Positions 5,749 to 6,104 of a stretch of DNA of 6,104 bases are shown piece by piece (position 1 is the stretch's first letter; every line of letters starts with the position of its first letter). The stretch covers positions 1 to 6,104 of the forward strand of contig SLDE01000102.1 of the NCBI GenBank assembly GCA_007125455.1, read 5' to 3'. The notes below the pieces were generated by a model. That model ran no database searches, was not told the DNA's origin, and worked only from the letters and a program-made list of their open reading frames with translations. A program made the position numbers and the translations under genes. The stretch is from Ectothiorhodospiraceae bacterium. Its GTDB lineage: Bacteria; Pseudomonadota; Gammaproteobacteria; Thiohalomonadales; Thiohalomonadaceae.

Positions 5749-6104
5749 TCAACCTCCGTCCTTGGCGAGCAGTTGTTCCACCGCAGCGGGCAGGGTCTGC
5801 TCCAGTTCGTCATCCTTCATCAGGCAGGCGTCCAGCCCTGGTTCCTGGGCGCGGGCCTCTTCCAGGTCATTGCCAGTGAGCAGGATAAAGGGGACGCTCA
5901 CCCCCTGCTCACGCAGGGTACGAAACAGCTCTACTCCGCTGATGAGCGGCATATGCATATCGGAGACGACCAGCGCCAGATCATTGTGATGGCCGATCTC
6001 CTCGGTGGCATCCACGCCGTTCTCCACCGTCACCACATCGTGCCCGGCCTCTTCGAGGATCGCCCCGATCAGCATCCCGGCCATGGGGTCGTCATCTACT
6101 ACCA
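5749..6104 (-). CDS. Receiver-only (CheY-like) response regulator, 5' end outside the window
   Basis: This is a single phospho-accepting receiver domain; 117 codons are visible and probably only a few N-terminal residues are missing. From the edge it reads VVDDDPMAGMLIGAILEEAG, the normal start of a receiver. Counting from the first whole codon (6102-6100), D3-D5 form the acidic pocket, D48 (LVVSDMHMP) is the phospho-acceptor, T76 (ILLTG) the switch Thr and K96 (CLMKDD) the conserved Lys. The open frame continues upstream of the ATG at 6084, which therefore cannot be the real start. There is no output domain: the protein ends with LLAKDGG and TGA. It sits one base before the Hpt-REC-REC-GGDEF gene, so it may pass phosphate to or from that Hpt, act as phosphate sink, or work as a CheY. 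The domain call is firm, the role inferred. Confidence 0.9.
   Translation of the reverse strand, partial: VVDDDPMAGMLIGAILEEAGHDVVTVENGVDATEEIGHHNDLALVVSDMHMPLISGVELFRTLREQGVSVPFILLTGNDLEEARAQEPGLDACLMKDDELEQTLPAAVEQLLAKDGG
5753..5757 (-). promoter_or_regulatory. Ribosome binding site of the diguanylate cyclase gene
   Basis: GGAGG on the minus strand (5757-5753), encoding part of the terminal Gly-Gly codons of the receiver gene, lies 5 nt before ATG 5747. It decides the start at Met-Asp-Pro-Gln and indicates translational coupling with the receiver gene. Confidence 0.65.

Overview
The window looks like a chromosomal segment of a moderately GC-rich gammaproteobacterium. The evidence is a recognisable PEP-synthase regulatory protein gene (ppsR/DUF299) of the proteobacterial type, a chemosensory-style operon, and dispersed intergenic palindromes of a kind common in such genomes. 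A free-living or symbiotic sulfur-oxidiser-type lineage (Chromatiales-like) would fit, but that is a guess from overall flavour and not from a marker.

Layout. Positions 1-120 hold no gene; they carry two small inverted repeats and three tandem CTCYGCG units just before a ribosome binding site. Positions 121-942 (+) are ppsR, complete in reading frame and motifs except for an in-frame TAG at codon 63 (307-309). Positions 943-1103 separate two convergent genes and contain a strong imperfect palindrome with a T-tract, a REP-like element that may act as terminator. The remainder (1104-6104, all minus strand) is one tightly packed operon, read from right to left: a receiver-only response regulator (5' end outside the window), an Hpt-REC-REC-GGDEF diguanylate cyclase, a CheW adaptor, a second degenerate CheW-like protein, and a membrane methyl-accepting chemoreceptor. 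Junctions are +1 nt, -1 nt, -4 nt and -4 nt, so translation is probably coupled throughout.

How the genes work together (inference). The receptor, two CheW-type adaptors, a free receiver and a c-di-GMP-producing output protein form most of a chemosensory pathway whose output is c-di-GMP and not flagellar rotation. This is analogous to, but built differently from, the Pseudomonas Wsp system. No CheA kinase, CheR or CheB is in the window; they would be expected upstream of the receiver gene, beyond position 6104. The ppsR gene belongs to a separate function, control of PEP synthase in gluconeogenesis. The most notable points are the amber codon in an otherwise intact ppsR, the Hpt plus tandem receiver architecture of the cyclase, and the pairing of a canonical with a degenerate CheW.
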